Position numbers and translations under genes: made by a program
NCBI GenBank assembly: GCA_963971535.1
Contig: OZ020589.1
Location: forward strand, 92,755,182-92,819,181
Length of the DNA stretch: 64,000 bases
Direction: 5' to 3'
Source: Notolepis coatsorum
Lineage: Eukaryota > Chordata > Actinopteri > Aulopiformes > Paralepididae
Notes under the pieces: model-generated
What the model was told of the DNA's origin: nothing
Database searches by the model: none
Seen by the model: only the letters and a program-made list of their open reading frames with translations
In this document: positions 33,745 through 46,417 of the stretch, piece after piece
Layout: every line of letters starts with the position of its first letter
Position numbering within the stretch: position 1 is the stretch's first letter

Positions 33745-35431
33745 TGAAGTATCTCTATCTTCATTTATACCTATATCTAAGTTCTGTGATCGTATAGTCT
33801 TTGATTACCCTTCTCCTCTGCATTGTTTGGTATTTCAGATGTTCGGTTCAAGTAAGGAAAGAAGCTGACGAGGTGGTCTAATCAAACAAACTGCTGTGTT
33901 TATTTCCATTCCTATATATACCACAGCTTATTTCAAAACACAGTAAAAGCTCTTTACTTCAATCTAATCGTCTCTTTGGTATTTCTAATTGTCTCTTTGA
34001 TGAGAGTTTGGTCCATGCTCGGATCAGCTGCGGCCGTCAGAGCGTTCTTCTCTCGTGCTGGGGTGGTATGGTTGTTGTCTCGGGTTCCCATGACAACACG
34101 AGTCTTCTCTTAGTGGTTTGCTGGTCGTCTGCAACCTTGCTTTCGGATCCTCTGCGGTTTGGGAGCGCTTGGTTTCGTCTCGGCGGAGTCTGCTATGAGC
34201 CTCGGCTCTGTCATCTGGTGTCAATGGCTCTGAGTCTCCGGCTCGGCTCTCGAGTTCTGTGTGGCTCGCCCTCCAGGGATCCTCTCCGTCTCCTCGCTCC
34301 TCCTGTCTCCGGGTGTGTCTGTCGCGCTCCAGTCCTCCTCTCCTGCTTCCCTGCCCTTTTTATGAGAGAGAGAGAAGACCTTTTCCCTGCCTCCCAGGTG
34401 ACGTCCCCCCAGAGATCGGCCTGTTCCCATTGGCCAAATTCCTTCTAGCAGGAATTCCTGTTTGTGAGGGACACGTCATCCTGGGTCTTGCGACACAACC
34501 GTTTCATAATAGAATCTGCCGGGCTGTTAGCCGTTCTATTCCATTACCGTATTTGGGGATCCTTTTCAATGAGTAACACATCCTCATGTTTCTTGTGACA
34601 CAATGTTTACATAGTCTAGATTGGAGAAACAGACTACTTTGTTTCTTATTGTGACTACCGTTATCCTAATAGTTTTAAGTTATGTCCACATTGTAACTCA
34701 TGTAATGGTCTATTTAATGTTACATCCTACTGATGGTTTGTCTGTTCTCTTAGTAGTAACCTTTTCTTTAACCTTATTTTAACTTTAACCTTAATTTACT
34801 ACCTCTGTCTTATTATTTGGTTCACTTGTTGTCTATTTTTCATGCTTGCTAAACCTTGATCAAAGGTAATTTGGTATGACAGATAACTTTTTAGTACATT
34901 ATTGATTTGCACTGTCTTAACTGGTGGCAGGCTAATTGGATGTGAAATGGGAGATTCTCACCTTTCTGACCTCTGTACCTTAGTCAGCAGTCAACTGTTG
35001 TAACCTAAATTACTTTAGTTTAGTGTAAATATGACCTTTGATCCCAACTGTTATTTTCAGTTCGGTTCCTGTTCTTCAAAGATAATTATATCCTTCCTCG
35101 TCTGTTTGAGATGGCCATTTCCTAACCACAGCTGCTAACCTCATCTAATAAGGTGCTATTCTGAACCAGTGGAATGTGCCCTAACGTCATAAACAGTCTT
35201 TTGCCTTATCAGCGAACCATCATCTGTGATTAGCCCTGACGGCAGATTCATCCTGGAGTTGGCTGAGTACGGGGTGAGCAGATGTCCTCTCAACCTCTTG
35301 AGCCTGAGGCCACCGAAATAACTCCTGGGGTTTTCAAATGACCCTTTCTATCAAATCAACTTCTCTATCTAATCATTACTTTGTACATTTCAGTTGCTAT
35401 GTTTCATGTTTTCATTTAGAAATATACGACA
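33745..35431 (-). repeat. 3' LTR (1687 bp)
   Basis: Near-identical to 44725-46413. On the minus strand a CATAAAAAGGG near 34350 could be the TATA element, and AAATAAA near 33900 the polyadenylation signal. The word GTGATCGTATAGT (33786-33798, plus strand) equals bases 4-16 of vertebrate tRNA-His as I recall it. Confidence 0.85.
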
Positions 35432-37402
35432 ATCCACCCTTAGGGGGTTCCATAACCCACTATACAGCACCAATATGTTCTGAATTAAACATTAAAATCA
35501 TAATTATAATGTTTGCTAATATTTTCTAAAATTTCAAAAAAATCCAAAATTTACACCAATCGAACTACCAAACCCATTTTCATCTGTACAGTTACAAAAT
35601 TCATCATTTCACCTACCTTTTCCTCCTTGCATAGTTATACACATTTATCAGTTATTAATACGACATCCAGTCTAGGTCCGTGTCTTTATACAAAAAGAAT
35701 CATCGTACCATTCTCAGCTTATTTCAATTATGACTATCCATTATCCGTGTAATTAGCTTCAATGTGTCTGTTTTGTGTAATTGACTCTGCAAGAAAAGAT
35801 TAATACATCACCCCAATAAAAGATTAACACTCTAAACATTTGAGGGAAATTCAAACAAGCAACATAAATCATTTCTTCTCCTTGAAAATACCACTGAGGC
35901 CTCAATTATTCTTCACTTTCATCCCTGTCAGTTATCCCTATTTCAACCTCCTGAGGTCTTTACTGCTAACTCGTTTTGACCGTTTTTCTTCTTGTTGTAT
36001 TTTGTGCTAACCACCGCCTCTTCTTTTTGTTGTATGCAGGTCTCGGTACTGCTCCAATGTTCCACAGAAGGAAACGATTTTCCCTCTGTCCTTTTTTGCA
36101 TTTTTGATTGTTATTTACAAACACACAATAGATTGGAAACTATTATTTTCGCAGATACATCTCTACTGTTCTGCATTTTGACAATACATTCTTCTCCAAA
36201 TTAATTATCTATATTTATCACAGCTTCTTAAGTTAGCATTCAATCAAATCACCTTTGTCTCATTTGTTATTGTGCTGTACTATTGTACTAGATCAAATAT
36301 CTCAAGATCAACACAACACTACCTCCACCCTTGAAAGTGGAATAACCATTATTTCACTATCAATACCTCGTTTCCAGACAGCCTCCTCGGTCCGGACAGT
36401 CCGCTCTAGACGAGGCCAATCACCAACAGAACCTATGTGCATGGCAACAAACCACAGTCCCTTTAAACACACATCCCACATACTCCGCCAGCCCTCAACA
36501 AGCCGGTGCAGAGTCTCCCATAAGTCAATCATCATTCTCACATGTCTGCACCCTACATGAACACTAATTTGGCCAATTGCGACCAAAAACCTACAGAGCT
36601 TACCTATAGACAGAGAAACACGTTTCCCCAACACTTACCATCTCCCAAAACGTGACACAACCTCCCAGATTCTACATCTGGACTCTTAATGAGCGGAAAA
36701 CAAACCACGAACCAGCTCCCGTCCATCCACAGTTTCCAGCCCATTTTAACAGACTTCCTACCAGTCTCGCTGTGTCACCACCACCTGCTATCCCTGACTG
36801 GCGAGAGATCCCTCCCAGCCAGCCAGTTCCTATAAAAAAATCAAAACAAAAACAAAGTATCAAACAAAAACAAACAAAATTGCATATAAACAAAACAAAA
36901 TTGAGTGCCTACATGCTACACACCCATCCAACAGAATCAAACTACCATCTAGAGGCATAAATACCCCCGAAAAAACTAAGACAGCTAAATTAAAAATCCA
37001 AAAAGAAAGCAATGAAATAATAATAAAAAAAAAACAAATCTTTTTTTTTAAGTCTCCTTGACCACCCTTGGATCAAGTATGTAATCACTACTATAAATAG
37101 TCCTTTGTTTTTAACTCTGTCTAATATTAAATGTTCCATTGTTCCTGTTTAAAACCATCATTTTTGTTAGTACCATTAGCCCATGCAATTTTCCAGTCAC
37201 TTCATCCCATCTACAGCCCCAACTTACCCTGGTTAGTCTTCCAAACCATTTTAGTAACTTGCACACCTAATCAAACCTTATCTATGTATCTTCGTCTCTA
37301 TCTTTATTCTAATCAGTCTCATTTTCCATTTTAATTTATTAATAACTCTATTTACTCGAGCACTCAAAAGGATCTGTTTGTGCATTTCCGCTTCGCTCTT
37401 AT
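35432..37402 (-). other. Interior between Gag and 3' LTR
   Basis: AT-rich. No RT, integrase or envelope motif in the open stretches on either strand. GGGTGGAT lies directly before the 3' LTR on the minus strand and is the only polypurine-like candidate. Confidence 0.45.
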
Positions 37403-38284
37403 TCAACCTATGGCCTTAGCAGACACCACCTCTCTACACCCCCTCTGAAAATTTCCCAACTCTCCACATTTCCAGCAACTCTGATTTCTATTGGACTCTT
37501 GCTGAGCCTGCCACCCTTTGTCACATGACCGAGCGAGATGGCCGATCTCCCCACAATTCCAGCACACAGTCGACGCCGGCCACCCAGGCGGTCCCAGCTT
37601 ACCACGACTCCAGCAGTCTCTCGGCTGGCATCCCACAGTCCTTGCCAGGTCCACCCCTCTCCTGTCCTCTGGTCGCATGTCCTGTTGCCTGGAGGAGAGA
37701 GGGGCATACCTGTCCTTTTCTGCTGCCTCTCCTCGGGCCTTTTCCTGATGTGAGGGGCCTGGAAACTCACCCCTCCTGCGGTTCTGTTCACCCTGTCGCG
37801 GCCCAGTTCCCTGTCCGGGCAACGGAGCACAGGGCACTCTTTGATCACGGCGGCCTAGGTCAGACGCCCGAAGCATGACATCACGAACTGTACCACTCAA
37901 CAGTACATTCTTTTCAGCCAGTTCTTGCCCCAGTCCCCGCATCTCGTGTGCGGCTTGACCAAACGCCCGCTCTGTCTTCCTCAAGTCTCGATGAACCGCC
38001 TCATGTCGTTCGAACGCTTCTACAAACGCTCTCTGTCTTTCTGGAGAGAGGCACGTCATCCTCTCCTCTTCCTCCATCCTGGCCCTCGCCAGCTGGCCCC
38101 TCGTCACCGGCCCACGCCTCTCATCCCCGCTTTGGTCTCGAGGGACGACTGGACATGGGAAACGGGTGGGCTGTAGAAACTGTTCGTGTATAGTTCCATA
38201 CCTGCTGTCGGTCTCAGTTCCAGCCATCCGGCCAGAGTGGACTTCGTGGGACTGCTGTAACAACGCCGCTCTTCTCAGTCTCTT
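37403..38284 (-). pseudogene. Gag region, nucleocapsid part (fossil)
   Basis: The minus-strand open stretch holds a charged, helix-prone middle (RQRAFVEAFERHEAVHRDLR) and near its end two zinc-knuckle units, CWNCGEIGHLARSC and CWKCGELGNFQRGC. This is the nucleic-acid-binding part of retroelement Gag, which packages the genomic RNA. It stops before any protease or RT. The first residues of the open stretch come from the tail of an inserted LINE. Confidence 0.75.
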
Positions 38285-39640
38285 TTCAAGTTCAAGTTCA
38301 AGTTCAAGTTCTTTAATAGTTGTCATACAGAAGTACAGAATACTTTCATACAAAATGCTTCTTACTGTTACGCTCCAGAGACTGTGCTAGACAAGATAGT
38401 ATCAAATAACATAATAACATAATATAGCATGAATTTAGAAGAAGAATGAGGTCACAGTTGTTCGGTATAGACATATGTACAATGTTCTGAGTTACCATAT
38501 AATATACAATACACAATACTATGCAGTGTACTAATGTACAGTACTATCTAGTGCAAAGCAGAAATGGGATGAGGTACAATTTTAGGTACAATTTACAGTA
38601 AGGTGTACGAGTTGTAGTGCAATCCTTCATCCATAAATATAAAGTGTGGGGAGTGGGTGCTACAGTGTGTTTGTTTAAAGTGGGTGTGTGCTATAAAGTG
38701 TGTGTAGTGGGTGCTACAGTGTGTTTGTTTAAAGTGAGTGTGTGCGTGTGGATGTGTGTGCTATGTGTGTTTGGTGGTTGTTGTTGTGTAGTGTTCATTC
38801 ATTGTTCGTTTAGCAGCCTGATGGCCTGGGGATAGAAGCTACTTCTGAGTCTTTCTGTGCTCGCCTTGAGACTCCTGTGTCGCTTGCCTGACGGCAGCAG
38901 TTCAAAGAGGCAGTTGTTCGGGTGGCTCGAGTCCTTAATAATTCTCTTAGCCTTCCCCTTGCAACGCTTGTTGTAAATGTTCTGGAGGGTGGGGAGCCCC
39001 CCTCCAATTGTGCGTTCGGCTGAACGTGTCACTCTTTGTAGTCTGCTTTGGTCTTTTGCAGTGCTATTCCCAAACCAGGAGGTGATGTTGCCGGTCAAGA
39101 TGCTCTCTATTGTACATGAGTAGAAGTTCTTAAGGATCTTCTGGCTGACTTGGAACTTCCTTAGGCGCCTGAGGAAGTAGAGGCGTTGTCGTGCCTTCTT
39201 CACCACACTGTTAATGTGTATGGTCCATTTCAAGTCCTCGGATATGTGGGCTCCGAGGTACTTGAAGCTGTTGACTCTCTCAACCGGTGCCCCGTCGATG
39301 CTGAGGGGGCTGTAGTCCTTGACCCCCGACCTCCTGAAGTCCACAATCATCTCCTTTGTTTTGCTGACGTTCAGGGAGAGGCTGTTTTCCTGGCACCATC
39401 CCGCCAGGACCTTGACCTCTTCCAGGTAGGCCCTCTCGTCGTTGGCAGAGATCAGGCCCACCACCACTGTGTCGTCAGCAAATTTGACGATTGTATTGCT
39501 ACTCCGCTGAGCCACACAGTCGTGTGTGTACAGGGAGTAGAGGAGGGGACTCAGAACACAGCCCTGGGGGGCCCCTATGTTGAGGGTGATGGATGAGGAG
39601 GTGCAGTTGCCTGCTCTCACCACCTGGGGTTTTCTGTCCC
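38285..39640 (-). mobile_element. CR1/L2/Rex1-group LINE C inserted in Gag region
   Basis: The frame at 38799-39623 (274 residues) shows IGAPQGCVLSPLLYSLYTHD, the VKFADDTVVVG catalytic box, SLNVSKTKEMIVDFRR, FKYLGAHISEDLKW and a C-terminus with LPSGKRHRSLKASTERLRSS ending PQAIRLLNEQ. It continues upstream to about 39640, where it is 5' truncated. The 3' tail is GAACTT repeats (38286-38312). The frame is open throughout, so the insertion may be recent. Confidence 0.85.
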
Positions 39641-39903
39641 TTGGTTAAACTGCAGTCGCCTGCAATGGACACTCCAGCATGGATCGGTTCTGGTTGGAGT
39701 AATACCGTTGCCACTGGTTCTCTCCCCTGTATTGGAACCAAAGTCAACATTTCAAGTCCTTCTGTCGTACTGGTCACATGAGAGAAGTCCATCCTATTCC
39801 AATCAATCAGATTATCATCACTGGTAAAGTCTATCTGGGAAATGTCTGCAGAGGCTCTCGGCCTTCTCCCACCAATGGCCTGATTACTAAGGGCCTTTTC
39901 CAT
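39641..39903 (-). pseudogene. Gag region, N-terminal part (fossil)
   Basis: The minus strand starts MEKALSNQAIGGRRPRASAD and continues to the LINE insertion. No named domain; it is assigned to Gag from position only. It belongs to the same LTR element as the zinc-knuckle part. Confidence 0.5.
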
Positions 39904-42900
39904 ATTGTTGTTGTTGTTGTTTTTTTTTTTTTTTTATTACGGGTTACTGAAACAGACTGATTGTTTACTCTCGTTTTTGTTATTCTATTGTTATTGCATC
40001 TAACGCTTCAGCCGTTCCTATCAATGTTCCACTAAGGTGAACTTCCTATGTTACAGTCATTCACTCCACCCTTTCAAACACTCCTGCAATCACCGTTTGA
40101 AAAAACAAGTTTCTCCGTCTCTAACACTATTTCTACTTACTTGAGTTAAAACACTCACACTGTCAAACTTTTACTGTGCAGACAAGGATTGATAACTGGC
40201 TTATCATTCATACTTATACCAAGGCTTATTACAGCCGTTTCCCCAGTTGGTTATCGAAATCGTTAGAGCTCCTGTCCAGCCGAGCACCTGTGCAGAAAGA
40301 AAGCAAAAACATCCAACTTAATCATCAGTGGCATTTCCCCCACTATTCGTTATGCATTGGAAATGTCGGGCAACACTATTCTAATCTTTTAGAGAGATTT
40401 GGTGTGATTTGCTTAAACATAACGATACAGCTTATCTTGTGTTTGTCCGTTCCTTCAACAGGAACACTGGAGGTTCCAATCTCTTGTGTTTTCTTTTCAC
40501 CTGATTCTCTGGGAAAAATAATCATTAGTCCCACGCCTATCAATTGTCTAATAATCTTGGTAAACCTGGTTAGCCATCTGTTCCAATTTCTTTTTGCTTT
40601 GATGAATCTGTTCATCCTGATCCTATTTCATACCTTAAACGACCGTTTAGCGTACTAACTAAATGTAATATTCGCTTTCGCTTCCCACCCTTTCATACAA
40701 CATCAATTTCATTCCGCTTCACACACACACTTCCATTCTTACACACAACCACTACCCCCTCACAACACTAAAAATCCATTAGTGTTGTCACTGCCTCCAA
40801 CTACCAATCAGGGAAAACAATAAACTTTTAGCAACTTAGATCACTAAAACCCTGACCGTCACATAGCTCAGCTGTCCACGTTATTAAACTCATGGACACC
40901 CGCACTATACCCACTGCAATATCCTCCCAGTTCCTTGAATATCCAACGAACCATCAACTCACAGCCCAAAGCGTCCCCCCTTCAGTTTCGAACCTGAACG
41001 GAAACACCCCAAGCCTCATTACACAAAGAATATCACAACTCATTCCACCATCACCTGCACCCAGACAGGCCAGCGCCCATCCGGTACCTACTTCACATAC
41101 ACAATAACAACGCAGTTCAAATAAACCTACACCCAATAACCCACAACATGCCGCAAAGCTAGGGATGGAGAATCACAGGGAGAAATACAAGGAGAGACAG
41201 AGGGGGGCGGAGGGAAGAGAAAAAGGAGGGAGGGACACAGGGATACAGGGACTGAGGGGAGGAAGGGGGGGGGGGCACACAATCCAACATCAACTATAAC
41301 CAAAACCGCCTATACTCAATTAGCAGACTTCCCCGTATTGCCTGGTCCAGTTAACCCACAGGACTCCAAACACCACTAACTCTAACTCAAATCAAACCTT
41401 AACTTTAATCAGACTAAAAGAGTCCGCATGGAGCACCTAATCTCTAACACTATACTCACAAAACTCCCTTTGCGCACCTGTCATTTCACAAAGTCAAGCT
41501 GGGAGATAGGGATGGAGCGGAGGGAGGGAGGGAGGGAGGGAGGGAGGGAGGGAGGGAGGGAGGGAGGGAGGGAGGGAGGGAGAGATGAAGGGAGGCAGGG
41601 AAGGAGGGAGGGAGGGAGAGAGGCAGGGAGGGAGGGAGGGAGAGAGGGAGGAAGGGGAAAGTGTGAAAGAGGGAGGAAGAGACACGGAGGAAAAAAGGGG
41701 GGGGGGTTTCACGCAAGTCCCGCACAGCACACACGTCCCACTCCAACTAGTCTTGTCCAACATTGCCCCCTATAGCCCTTCACCGTCCACTGGCTTCAAC
41801 AAAAGCCCACAGTCCATCCTCTTTGCGCCGACCGACCGTGGCGCGCACGCGCAGACAGACACACACCGTCTACATGTCCCACGCTTCATTCACATCAGCA
41901 GCCTATCATTTGAACAAACTACCCCAACCAAAGTCACAAACAAACCCACACATCCATTTCATTTCTATCCCACCAGCGCCATTATACTTGGCCCATAACC
42001 AATACAGATCGATAACAAAACAAGCATACACATTCGTCATCAACAACTGGAAAAAACTGATAAAAATAATTTACAAATTCCCACAGATGGTCGCTACTTA
42101 AAACCCATAATAACCACAAACTGTTCGCTATTGCCTACTGCACCCCGTTCACCTGTGAAGGAGAGGTGTAACTATCAAAGAGGCAACACCGCCCTCCGCT
42201 GGAACGTTTGTCCAACACCACCATTGCACTACAGTATCCACAACGTCCTGCAGGAGGCGCCCACACCCTCCCCCGCAAGTGCGTCATCACGCAGCACCAC
42301 ACCTCGACGTCAACCTGACGTCCCATCCTAATAATAAAACCACAATTCCCAGAACCCCCTACACCGGAAGTCCCCTGTCCACGCCTCTCTAAGGTCTCGC
42401 GCCAGCCACCAAGAGTAGCAACACGCGATATTCCCCGAGAGTTCAATCATGCTACATTGTTAGCACAGGTAGCTTAGCATTTTAGCATCGTTATCTCAGT
42501 ACTGCTAGCTCCATTAGCTTAGCTTAGCATCCAACATCACTTCTCCTAAACGGCCCATTATCCTGTTGATCCGAGCGGCACAACACATCGCGACGTTTAC
42601 ACAACCCCTGTTATACCCCGCAACATAACTTTAATCCTATTTAGCCCCCGTTCACAGAACATATATCATTATCTTTATTCTAGTACGCTCGCCCGTTTGG
42701 CCCCGCCTGGCCGAAATACACAGTATATTAAATCCAACGCTCCCCAAGCTTAGACGCTCCCAGTGACGTCATCAGCTCCAAAAACTCTGTTTATTTTGAT
42801 CGCTTCTACATTAACTTCCGCGCTTAACACCACCGCTTCGAAAAATTTCAACGAACTTTACACATCATCTTGGTTCCATCACACTTGCCATTCATTCAAT

Positions 42901-44704
42901 TCACTCGATAACGCAACACAGCGTCCACACGTTAGTCCCGTCGTTCTCGGCTAATGCCAGCAGCTAAATAAATGCCTCTTCCCACGGACAGTGTTGCGGT
43001 TTCTCCGCTGCCGCTTTGGCCACCAGTGTTATACAATAATACAAAAAATACACTGGCACTCTCTCATAGCTCCTAACATTCATCCATTCAAACACATATA
43101 CTTAGCAAAACAATGTCCCATTCATAAGCATACTATTCATTTGGCCACATTCATCCTAAACGCATTTCCTACCTCGCCCATTTCACACAATACTCTCCTA
43201 TGTTCTAATCACATGCGCAGTACCCTCTCTCAAAGTGCTTCATATATCTACCGAGTTCGACTTGCTATACCCCGAGAAACCCACTCCATTCATGTATAGT
43301 AGCTCGTGGAGAGTTTTAGTAGCGCCCCTTGTCGGCTTGAATCGGAGTTTTACATGGCCAAATCGTGTGTTCGACCCTACTTTCCATATTTCCTACTTGT
43401 AGAGCCCCTTGTCGGCTTGAATCAGAGTTTTATGTGGTCATTGTCACCACAATTTCCATATTTTCTACTTCCCTCATTCCTCCACGAGTTTGCTGTTCTT
43501 CAGATTTGGACCATAGCCAATCTGAGCCTAAATGACGTCTGATTTGCCTCGGCAATTCGCTTATGGAACGTCTTCCAAAGTCCATTGCTCAGTCGTACCG
43601 ATTATAAGTGGGTCTCTATCTCGTTAAGCAACCTGGCCCGAACCCTAACCCTCGGCTGTGCGCAATCTGAACTAAATACAGACATCCATATCCTCCCTTT
43701 ACTGGTAGTCACAATACTGTTTCGACAAAGGGCTTGAAATCCACAATGGTACTCTTGTTCCTCCGAACAGCGCTTCATCTAACCCGTTCATCAACCTAAA
43801 ACATCACTTATCCCCAGACCTTCAATTGTTTCCCGGAACAATTCCTTATTTATAGCTCCATAGTTGCTCATAAACACTTCCCCTTTTTCCTCACTTCTGT
43901 ACCGTTCTCACGGATCGCGCCCCTTTTCTACATTACATTATCATCGATCCTACCCAGACTAATCTTACCAACATGGCGCAACGCTATTATTCGCTTCTCA
44001 TCACTCTGTTCCTTGTTTCTATGTTATCTGTACCCTGTACTCTGTTCTCAGTACCCTATACTCTGTTTTCCGCACTCTGTCCTCTGTACTCTGTTCTCAC
44101 CGTGGAACCAGGATATCCTGTACTACAATCACGGTTCTCTCATTGAACTCTTTACCTTACCCTATTATCTTCTCTTTAAGATCTGACTACTCCGCATTAC
44201 CCATTAATGAACCATAGCCACTTCACAGTCCCTCTTCCTGCATATCTGTGACTATTCCCCGTTCTACCACTCCACGCCTCTGCCTTCTAGATAATTACCT
44301 GTCCCTAACCTATCCCCCTAAGCTATTATAAACCTCACCTGGCATTTGTACCAATCATAGGCATTCTAACCGAACATCCTCTATCCCCTAACCTCTCTAA
44401 GCGCAGCGCCGGTGTGTGGCTGAGACCAGAGCCAGGTCATGAACCCTGGACCCCGGCTTCTTCCAACACCAACACTATCCTGGTCCATTTACATCTCATT
44501 TCTACCTAAAGCAACCCCCCATTTGAGACTGCTCGACCACCGCCAATCTTAAACGCACCATCATTACTTACCTTCCCGCTCGCTGTCCTCGGCTGAAGTG
44601 GTGACGATTTATCCAGTCGCAGAGGCGTCGACGAGGGCGAGAATCTCTCGGTCCATTTTCCAGAAGTAGCTTTCCGTCGTCTCCAACCGGCTTTGGTCGA
44701 ATGC
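39904..44704 (-). other. Long leader of the LTR element
   Basis: 4.8 kb between the primer site and the Gag region without a recognised gene. 41519-41690 is a GGGA microsatellite. 43318-43437 has two copies of a unit containing GCCCCTTGTCGGCTTGAATC, 80 bp apart. 43990-44110 is rich in CTCTGT(A/T)CTC words. Such a long leader is unusual for an LTR element. Confidence 0.5.
41519..41690. repeat. GGGA microsatellite
   Basis: Uninterrupted GGGA/GGAG units to about 41580, then imperfect repeats. Open frames rich in Gly-Glu-Arg or Pro-Ser across it are artefacts. Confidence 0.95.
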
Positions 44705-44722
44705 AGCACGGGTCACGGACCA
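44705..44722 (-). promoter_or_regulatory. Probable primer-binding site, tRNA-His type
   Basis: On the minus strand, 2 bp after the 5' LTR end, the sequence reads TGGTCCGTGACCCG. It is closely but not exactly complementary to the 3' end of vertebrate tRNA-His. The assignment rests on recalled tRNA sequence. Confidence 0.5.
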
Positions 44723-44724
44723 AT

Positions 44725-46413
44725 TGAAGTATCTCTATCTTCATTTATACCTATATCTAAGTTCTGTGATCGTATAGTCTTTGATTACCCTTCTCCTCTG
44801 CATTGTTTGGTATTTCAGATGTTCGGTTCAAGTAAGGAAAGAAGCTGACGAGGTGGTCTAATCAAACAAACTGCGGTGTTTATTTCCATTCCTATATATA
44901 CCACAGCTTATTTCAAAACACAGTAAAAGCTCTTTACTTCAATCTAATCGTCTCTTTGGTATTTCTAATTGTCTCTTTGATGAGGCAGTTTGGTCCATGC
45001 TCGGATCAGCTGCGGCCGTCAGAGCGTTCTTCTCTCGTGCTGGGGTGGTATGGTTGTTGTCTCGGGTTCCCATGACAACACGAGTCTTCTCTTAGTGGTT
45101 TGCTGGTCGTCTGCAACCTTGCTTTCGGATCCTCGGCGGTTTGGGAGCGCTTGGTTTCGTCTCGGCGGAGTCTGCTATGAGCCTCGGCTCTGTCATCTGG
45201 TGTCAATGGCTCTGAGTCTCCGGCTCGGCTCTCGAGTTCTGTGTGGCTCGCCCTCCAGGGATCCTCTCCGTCTCCTCGCTCCTCCTGTCTCCGGGTGTGT
45301 CTGTCGCGCTCCAGTCCTCCTCTCCTGCTTCCCTGCCCTTTTTATGAGAGAGAGAGAAGACCTTTTCCCTGCCTCCCAGGTGACGTCCCCCCAGAGATCG
45401 GCCTGTTCCCATTGGCCAAATTCCTTCTAGCAGGAATTCCTGTTTGTGAGGGACACGTCATCCTGGGTCTTGCGACACAACCGTTTCATAATAGAATCTG
45501 CCGGGCTGTTAGCCGCTCTATTCCATTACCGTATTTGGGGATCCTTTTCAATGAGTAACACATCCTCATGTTTCTTGTGACACAATGTTTACATAGTCTA
45601 GATTGGAGAAACAGACTACTTTGTTTCTTATTGTGACTACCGTTATCCTAATAGTTTTAAGTTATGTCCACATTGTAACTCATGTAATGGTCTATTTAAT
45701 GTTACATCCTACTGATGGTTTGTCTGTTCTCTTAGTAGTAACCTTTTCTTTAACCTTATTTTAACTTTAACCTTAATTTACTACCTCTGTCTTATTATTT
45801 GGTTCACTTGTTGTCTATTTTTCATGCTTGCTAAACCTTGATCAAAGGTAATTTGGTATGACAGATAACTTTTTAGTACATTATTGATTTGCACTGTCTT
45901 AACTGGTGGCAGGCTACTTGGATGTGAAATGGGAGATTCTCACCTTTCTGACCTCTGTACCTTAGTCAGCAGTCAACTGTTGTAACCTAAATTACTTTAG
46001 TTTAGTGTAAATATGACCTTTGATCCCAACTGTTATTTTCAGTTTGGTTCCTGTTCTTCAAAGATAATTATATCCTTCCTCATCTGTTTGAGATGGCCAT
46101 TTCCTAACCACAGCTGCTAACCTCATCTAATAAGGTGCTATTCTGAACCAGTGGAATGTGCCCTAACGTCATAAACAGTCTTTTGCCTTATCAGCGAACC
46201 ATCATCTGTGATTAGCCCTGACGGCAGATTCATCCTGAAGTTGGCTGAGTACGGGGTGAGCAGATGTCCTCTCAACCTCTTGAGCCTGAGGCCACCGAAA
46301 TAACTCCTGGGGTTTTCAAATGACCCTTTCTATCAAATCAACTTCTCTATCTAATTATTACTTTGTACATTTCAGTTGCTATGTTTCATGTTTTCATTTA
46401 GAAATATACGACA
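44725..46413 (-). repeat. 5' LTR (1689 bp)
   Basis: Pair of the LTR at 33745-35431. The GTGATCGTATAGT word is at 44766-44778, about 43 bp from the primer site. Confidence 0.85.
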
Positions 46414-46417
46414 CCTC

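Larger units (their letters stand above)
33745..46413 (-). mobile_element. 12.7-kb LTR element with Gag region and no RT seen
   Basis: Long terminal repeats lie at 33745-35431 and 44725-46413 (TGAAGTATCTC ... TACGACA). By eye they differ at about ten positions in 1.69 kb. CCTC flanks both sides (33741-33744 and 46414-46417) as a 4-bp target duplication. A Gag region on the minus strand (37403-39903) gives the orientation, and a tRNA-like primer site (TGGTCCGTGACC) follows the 5' LTR. Open stretches elsewhere inside show no reverse transcriptase, integrase or env. The size, long LTRs and lack of pol suggest a large retrotransposon derivative moved by a relative. The insertion looks recent and structurally whole, though a LINE has since entered the Gag region. 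Confidence 0.8.

Noticed and set aside
34008-34448. A 146-residue open frame that recurs exactly at 44990-45430
   Set aside because: Both copies are inside the two LTRs of one young element; duplication is due to the LTR pair, and no domain is seen.
41428-41775. Long Gly-Glu-Arg and Pro-Ser frames
   Set aside because: They follow the GGGA microsatellite and are low-complexity artefacts.
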